DNA of 16,533 bases from W2P13-069 sp051876105. GTDB lineage: Bacteria; Actinomycetota; Coriobacteriia; Coriobacteriales; QAMH01. Position numbers and translations under genes: made by a program. The stretch is from positions 1 to 16,533 of the forward strand of contig JBJEHN010000113.1 of assembly GCA_051876105.1 (NCBI GenBank), in the 5' to 3' direction. Of this stretch, positions 13,327 to 16,533 are shown one piece after another. Numbering within the stretch: position 1 is the stretch's first letter; each line of letters begins with the position of its first letter. The notes beneath the pieces are model-generated. The model saw nothing but the letters and a program-made list of their open reading frames with translations, had not been told where the DNA came from and ran no database searches.

Positions 13327-13820
13327 CTGACCAATCTACGCCATGTTCGGGGATGCGGGCTCGGGAACTTCACCGAGGCGGCACGCGCCCTCCACATGTC
13401 GCAGCCCACGCTGAGCAAGCACATCCGCGCGCTGGAGGCCTCGCTGGGGCTGGAGCTGGTGGACCGCTCCGGCCCGCGCGTTGCGCTGACGGAGTGCGGC
13501 ACGGCTTCACGCCCAGGTTCCGCTCGTTCTTCTGCAGCAACGTGGCGGAGCTGCTGGCGTCGTGCGCCAACCTGGGCTCGACTGTGCTGTTCGTGGGGAA
13601 GAACTTTGCCGAGCGCATCCCGCAGGGCATCCGGCCGTACTGCTCCGTGATCGGGATCGAGGAAGCGGACGCGGCCATCCCGCTGCACTTCCTCTACCGC
13701 GAAGACAATCCCAACCCGCTCCTGCGCGAGCTCGTCGAGTACCTGGAGGGCGCGGCGACGTCGCCCTTCGAGTTCACCCGAACATCGGCGTTCCAGCAGG
13801 AGGAGGCGTTGGAGCACTAG
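13327..13820 (+). pseudogene. Decayed LysR-family regulator
   Basis: Two pieces in different frames. The first (13327 to about 13500) reads LTNLRHVRG...NFTEAARALHMSQPTLSKHI then RALEASLGLELVDRSGPRVA, an unmistakable LysR HTH, but its start has lost several residues and no initiation codon remains. The second (about 13506-13820) reads FTPRFRSFFCSNVAELLASC ... GIRPYCSVIGIEEADAAIPL ... FLYREDNPNPLLRELVEYLE, the C-terminal end of a substrate-binding domain. Joining them needs a frameshift, and about 140 residues of the usual 300 are missing between them, so a deletion has occurred. It is divergent from nat, the classical LysR arrangement. Confidence 0.85.
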
Positions 13821-13873
13821 CGGCCGAGGAGGCAGCGGATGGCGGCGACGGGGTGCTTGGTGATCATGCGGGG

Positions 13874-13879
13874 TATCAT
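13874..13879 (+). promoter_or_regulatory. Possible -10 element before the 89-aa gene
   Basis: TATCAT lies 48 bases upstream of the 89-aa gene in the 106-base gap after the LysR remnant. No good -35 hexamer is present, so this is a weak call. Confidence 0.25.
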
Positions 13880-13926
13880 GGGGAGCGTTTACTGAGCACG
13901 GGCGTGCGTGAGGAGGCTGTTGGGGT

Positions 13927-14196
13927 ATGGATGCGCTGGACAGGGCGCTTGACGAGGCGCTGAGGCGGCAGCGCGAGGGCGCTGCGAAGCCGGCGCCGGC
14001 TAGCGCTAGCGCCACCGCATCTGCCGCCCTGACGCGCGCCGCCGTGGCGAAGCCCGCGGCCGTCGACCCGTGGTCGCCCGAGGCCGTGCTGCGCGCGGCC
14101 AACGAGGACGACGACCTCTACGACCCCTACAGCGACTACATGGACGCCCTGGCGCGCAGCTCCTACGAGGAGCCCTGCGCGGACCCTTGGAGGTAG
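13927..14196 (+). CDS. Unrecognised small protein upstream of coaE, 89 aa
   Basis: I do not recognise this protein. The N-terminus (MDALDRALDEALRRQREGAA) looks like a charged helix, the middle (about 20-50) is a low-complexity Ala/Ser/Thr/Pro stretch, and the C-terminus has WSPEAVLRAANE followed by an acidic, tyrosine-rich segment DDDLYDPYSDYMDALA. It has no signal peptide, membrane helix or cysteine pair. An AGGAGG 10 bases before the ATG and a stop just 3 bases before coaE, with no overlap of other credible frames, support it as real and cotranscribed with coaE. Ala-rich content in GC-rich DNA means that chance cannot be fully excluded. Confidence 0.6.
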   Translation: MDALDRALDEALRRQREGAAKPAPASASATASAALTRAAVAKPAAVDPWSPEAVLRAANEDDDLYDPYSDYMDALARSSYEEPCADPWR

Positions 14197-14199
14197 GCA

Positions 14200-14817
14200 A
14201 TGCGCGTTGTGATGATCACCGGCGGCATCGGCAGCGGCAAGTCCACCCTGCGGCGCCTGCTCTGCGAGAAGGGGGCCGTGAGCATCGACCTCGACGCCAT
14301 CGCCCGCACCCTCATGGACAACGAGCCCGCCATGGCGGCGGCGCTGGCAGACGAGTTCGGCCCACAGATCCTCGACGACGAGGGCGCCGTCATCCGCAGC
14401 GAGCTGGCCCGCGCCGCCTTCGCGAGCAGCGCCGCCACGTGCGCCATGAACGCGATCACCTTCCCCTACATCACGCGCGAGGCCACCGAGTACATACTCA
14501 ACGTGCACTGCACACCGCGCACCAACGCGCCCGTGCTCGTGGTGGAGGTGCCGCTGCTCACAGAGGTGCCGCAGTTTGCGGAGCTGGCCGACGAGGTCAT
14601 CGCCGTGGAGGTGCCCCAGCTGGTGCGCCTGGCGCGTTGCATCGAGCGCGGCATGGACGCGCAGGACGCCATCAACCGCATGGCCCAGCAGCCCACCGAC
14701 GAGGAGCGCGCCGCCATCGCCACCACGATCTGCCCCAACGCCGGCACCGAAGACGAGCTGCGCGCCTGGGTAGACGCCTGGTGGGCCGCCCGCGTCCCTG
14801 TCTCCAGCGAGCGCTAA
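14200..14817 (+). CDS. coaE: Dephospho-CoA kinase, 205 aa
   Basis: Catalyses the last step of coenzyme A synthesis, phosphorylating dephospho-CoA with ATP. The P-loop GGIGSGKST is at 8-16, IDLDAIAR (29-36) matches the family's D-x-D-x-IA-R segment, VVEVPLLTE follows as the usual VxxVPLLFE strand, and LARCIERGMDAQDAINRMAQQ matches the lid region RL..R....AI.RI..Q. Length is normal. GGAGG lies 6 bases upstream of the ATG. The lid-to-end segment reads ATTICPNAGTEDEL where most members have AD.VI.N.G....L, a mild divergence. Confidence 0.9.
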   Translation: MRVVMITGGIGSGKSTLRRLLCEKGAVSIDLDAIARTLMDNEPAMAAALADEFGPQILDDEGAVIRSELARAAFASSAATCAMNAITFPYITREATEYILNVHCTPRTNAPVLVVEVPLLTEVPQFAELADEVIAVEVPQLVRLARCIERGMDAQDAINRMAQQPTDEERAAIATTICPNAGTEDELRAWVDAWWAARVPVSSER

Positions 14818-14840
14818 GGCCCGCACGCCTGCCGTCGCAC

Positions 14841-14991
14841 GGCGCCCGTGGTCCAAGATGCCACTTGAAGGGTGTTTTGTGGTCCATACGGGCATCCAAA
14901 GGGTGCGTGTAAAAGTAGCAGCACCCATTTACCACCCATCTGGACCACGAGACACCCTTCAAGTGGCATCTTGGACCACGAGACGGGCGCC
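14841..14991. repeat. Long near-perfect inverted repeat (palindromic element)
   Basis: Arms 14848-14886 and 14941-14979 are inverted copies matching at 37 of 39 positions; both mismatches would be G-U pairs if transcribed rightward. A further outer pairing, GGCGCCCGT (14841-14849) with ACGGGCGCC (14983-14991), extends it on the far side of a few unpaired bases. The 54-base centre holds its own stem GGGTGC/GCACCC (14901-14906 with 14921-14926). It fills most of the 283-base gap between coaE and the ferredoxin gene, carries no coding frame, and could act as a coaE terminator. Its structure resembles a REP/MITE-type element. Confidence 0.8.
14870..14888 (+). repeat. 19-base repeat, copy 1
   Basis: GGGTGTTTTGTGGTCCATA lies at the inner edge of the left arm of the palindrome. 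The identical 19 bases recur at 15903-15921 as the distal part and tail of the ferredoxin gene terminator. Confidence 0.7.
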
Positions 14992-15032
14992 GAAGGTGGC
15001 GAGTAAACAGCCTACTCACAACTTAGCAGCTG

Positions 15033-15062
15033 CCGTCAGGCGGCACTTCTGACCGATATACT
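15033..15062 (+). promoter_or_regulatory. Candidate promoter of the ferredoxin-like gene
   Basis: TATACT at 15057-15062 is a good -10, with only a weak -35 (CCGTCA, 18 bases upstream). It gives a leader of about 32 bases before the ATG, and lies just outside the palindromic element. Confidence 0.45.
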
Positions 15063-15100
15063 CGGGGCAGGAAATCCCTTGGGAACAGGAGGTGTCGAAC

Positions 15101-15826
15101 ATGCTGAGAAGGATCATCAAGATCGACCAGGGGCTGTGCAACGGCTGCGGAGCGTGCGCGAGCGCCTGCCACGAGGGCGCGATCCAGATGGTGAGCGGCA
15201 AGGCGCGGCTCGTGCGCGAGGACTACTGCGACGGCCTGGGCGACTGTCTGCCCGCGTGCCCGGTGAACGCCATCAGCTTCGAGGAGCGCGAGGCACCTGC
15301 CTACGACGAGGCCGCCGTCCTCGCCGCCAAGGCGCAGGTGGCCGGCATCGACATAGGCGGGCCTGCAGGCGCGAGCGCCCACGGCGGCTGCCCCGGTGCG
15401 CGAGCCGCCACCATCGCCCGCAGTGCCGCCTCCTCCGGCGAGTCCGCCGCCCCTGCAGTGCCCAGCATGCTCGCCAACTGGCCCGTGCAGATCAAGCTCG
15501 CCCCGCTCAGCTCCCCCTACTTCAGCGGTGCGGAGCTGCTTGTGGCTGCCGACTGCTGCGCCTTCGCCTACGGCAACTTCCACGCCGAGTTCATGCGCGG
15601 CAAGACCACGCTCATCGGCTGCCCCAAGCTCGACGGCGTCGACTACACGGAAAAGCTCGCCGCCATCATCGCCGGCAACGCCGTCAGCGGCGTGACCATC
15701 GCCCGCATGGAGGTGCCCTGCTGCGGCGGCCTGGAGCACGCCGTGCGCCGCGCCCTGCAGCTCAGCGGCAAGCAGCTGCCCCTGCATGTGGTCACCATCT
15801 CAACAGACGGTCGCCTGCTGGCCTAG
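15101..15826 (+). CDS. 4Fe-4S binding protein with C-terminal cysteine-rich domain, 241 aa
   Basis: The N-terminal 60 residues are a two-cluster ferredoxin: CNGCGACASAC gives Cys13, 16, 19, 23 and YCDGLGDCLPACP gives Cys43, 49, 53. Residues 61-120 are a linker containing HGGCPG (Cys97). From about 125 a globular domain follows with NWPVQIKL, AADCCAFAYGNFH (Cys152, 153), LIGCPKLD (Cys174) and VPCCGGL (Cys207, 208). This architecture is a widespread but functionally uncharacterised family in strict anaerobes, presumably for electron transfer or metal sensing. ATG 15101 is chosen because AGGAGG is 8 bases upstream; the in-frame GTG at 15092 overlaps that site. It is monocistronic, between the palindromic repeat and a strong terminator. 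Confidence 0.88.
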   Translation: MLRRIIKIDQGLCNGCGACASACHEGAIQMVSGKARLVREDYCDGLGDCLPACPVNAISFEEREAPAYDEAAVLAAKAQVAGIDIGGPAGASAHGGCPGARAATIARSAASSGESAAPAVPSMLANWPVQIKLAPLSSPYFSGAELLVAADCCAFAYGNFHAEFMRGKTTLIGCPKLDGVDYTEKLAAIIAGNAVSGVTIARMEVPCCGGLEHAVRRALQLSGKQLPLHVVTISTDGRLLA

Positions 15827-15872
15827 CGGCCGCGCCACTCCTCTCTGCGCTAGTCATTTGCGAGGTGCAAGT

Positions 15873-15911
15873 AACACCCGCTGGCCCGAAATGAGGGCCA
15901 GCGGGTGTTTT
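15873..15911 (+). terminator. Strong intrinsic terminator of the ferredoxin-like gene
   Basis: AACACCCGCTGGCCC (15873-15887) pairs perfectly, 15 bp, with GGGCCAGCGGGTGTT (15895-15909) around a 7-base loop, followed by TT (15910-15911) and TGTGG. It lies 46 bases past the stop codon and between convergent genes, so it may serve both. Confidence 0.85.
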
Positions 15912-15921
15912 GTGGTCCATA
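15903..15921 (+). repeat. 19-base repeat, copy 2
   Basis: GGGTGTTTTGTGGTCCATA, identical to 14870-14888, forms the last part of the terminator stem and its tail. Confidence 0.7.
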
Positions 15922-15942
15922 TGGGTGGATATAGGGTATCGA

Positions 15943-16533
15943 TTATCTGTGCCGCTCTTTGACATGCGATCCCTCAGCGGCAAAGCGCGCGAAGAGCTCC
16001 GTATTCCTGCGCTTGTAGTCGGCCGACTTCACGCGCACACGCCGCCCCCGTGTGATCATGCTCACTTCGTCAGCAACGCGCCCGAGCGAGTCAGGACTCT
16101 CGATAACGCGCTGATCGACTGTCAAAACGGTGTAGCCTTCTGCTGCAAGTGCTTGTCTTCTGCGCAGATCGCTCTCGCGCTGCTCAGGAAAGCTGTGCCA
16201 GTCTTTGCCGTTGTACTCGACGTCGAGCTTCTGCTCTGCCCACAGCAAATCGGGCACGCAGAAGCTCTTCCCGGTGATCTCCCTCCCGAATTGTCCAAGC
16301 TCGACAGGGGAGTTCATAGTAAAGCCGCTCAGACCAAAGCCGCCTAAGCGCAACGGGAGGCCGAGCTTCATCGCCAGCTCGCTTTCCTTGGGTGAGCGAG
16401 ATCCTTGCATGACATGCTCCAGGGCCTTCAGCGCGCTTTTCGAGCCGACAACGGAGTACTCCCTCCCAAGCTGCGAGATTGACTCGATCGAGGTGAGCGG
16501 TTTCGACTCGGCGATTGCCCCGCTCTCCAGAAT
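15943..16533 (-). CDS. DUF559-like endonuclease-fold protein, 5' end beyond the window
   Basis: The frame is open to the right edge, so the N-terminus is missing; 196 residues are visible (numbered from the edge). SALKALEHVMQGSRSPKESE (33-52) precedes a domain with the features of Vsr/DUF559 folds: PDLLW (94-98), DVEYNGKDWH (104-113) and YTVLTV (134-139), where the Asp, Glu and His could form the metal site. Proteins of this arrangement, with an 'ALR...GSxSPxE' helix then a DUF559-like domain, are common and often multicopy in Coriobacteriia; their function is not established, and an AbiEi-like or defence link has been supposed only from fold. The internal ATG at 16410 is not the likely start because the reading frame continues upstream with family-like sequence. 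It is convergent with the ferredoxin gene. Confidence 0.75.
   Translation of the reverse strand: MLESGAIAESKPLTSIESISQLGREYSVVGSKSALKALEHVMQGSRSPKESELAMKLGLPLRLGGFGLSGFTMNSPVELGQFGREITGKSFCVPDLLWAEQKLDVEYNGKDWHSFPEQRESDLRRRQALAAEGYTVLTVDQRVIESPDSLGRVADEVSMITRGRRVRVKSADYKRRNTELFARFAAEGSHVKERHR

Noticed and set aside
14841..14991. CRISPR array or tRNA in the coaE/ferredoxin gap
   Set aside because: The repeats are inverted, not regularly spaced direct repeats, and no cloverleaf can be drawn.
15092..15100. GTG start for the 4Fe-4S protein
   Set aside because: It sits on top of the AGGAGG that serves the ATG at 15101.

Overview
The window is GC-rich (well above 60 % by eye), densely coded, and reads as an anaerobic, respiring high-GC bacterium. 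The mix of two OFA-type MFS carriers, a FixABCX electron-transfer complex with CaiA-like acyl-CoA dehydrogenases, a decayed LysR gene, a fragment of a DMSO-reductase-family molybdoenzyme, an anaerobe-type 4Fe-4S/cysteine-rich protein and a DUF559-like protein resembles gut Actinomycetota of class Coriobacteriia (Eggerthellaceae-like). That placement is inference from gene content; no rRNA or marker gene is present to settle it.

Region 1 (about 96-7928, all minus strand) is an electron-transfer/acyl-CoA cluster. In transcription order it reads: acyl-CoA dehydrogenase A (7928-6774), fixA, fixB, fixC, fixX, a hotdog thioesterase, acyl-CoA dehydrogenase B (2839-1676), then, after a terminator-like hairpin and with its own upstream inverted repeat, an MFS carrier (1434-172). 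The dehydrogenases and the FixAB flavoprotein exchange electrons, and FixCX connects them to the membrane quinone pool. No CoA ligase, CoA-transferase or hydratase lies in the window, so the substrate is unknown. The two dehydrogenases carry their predicted catalytic glutamate at the two alternative positions known in the superfamily.

Region 2 (7929-10515) is divergent and plus strand: a TetR-type regulator, a metallo-beta-lactamase-fold hydrolase with a winged-helix tail, and a stand-alone FAD synthetase domain overlapping it by 4 bases. The shared 274-base intergenic holds candidate promoters in both directions, a perfect inverted repeat and a pair of 20-bp-spaced direct repeats. An FAD-making domain beside an operon of four FAD proteins is suggestive.

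Region 3 (10516-13820) shows decay and rearrangement: an antisense remnant of a molybdopterin oxidoreductase with an amber codon, starting exactly where the FAD synthetase homology stops; an OFA-type MFS carrier; an arylamine N-acetyltransferase; and, divergent from it, a LysR regulator reduced to its HTH and C-terminal end.

Region 4 (13821-16533) holds a small unrecognised gene plus coaE (dephospho-CoA kinase), a long near-perfect inverted repeat, a ferredoxin-like protein with a strong terminator, and a convergent DUF559-like gene running off the right edge. The inverted repeat and the terminator share an identical 19-base tail, which suggests a dispersed repeat family.
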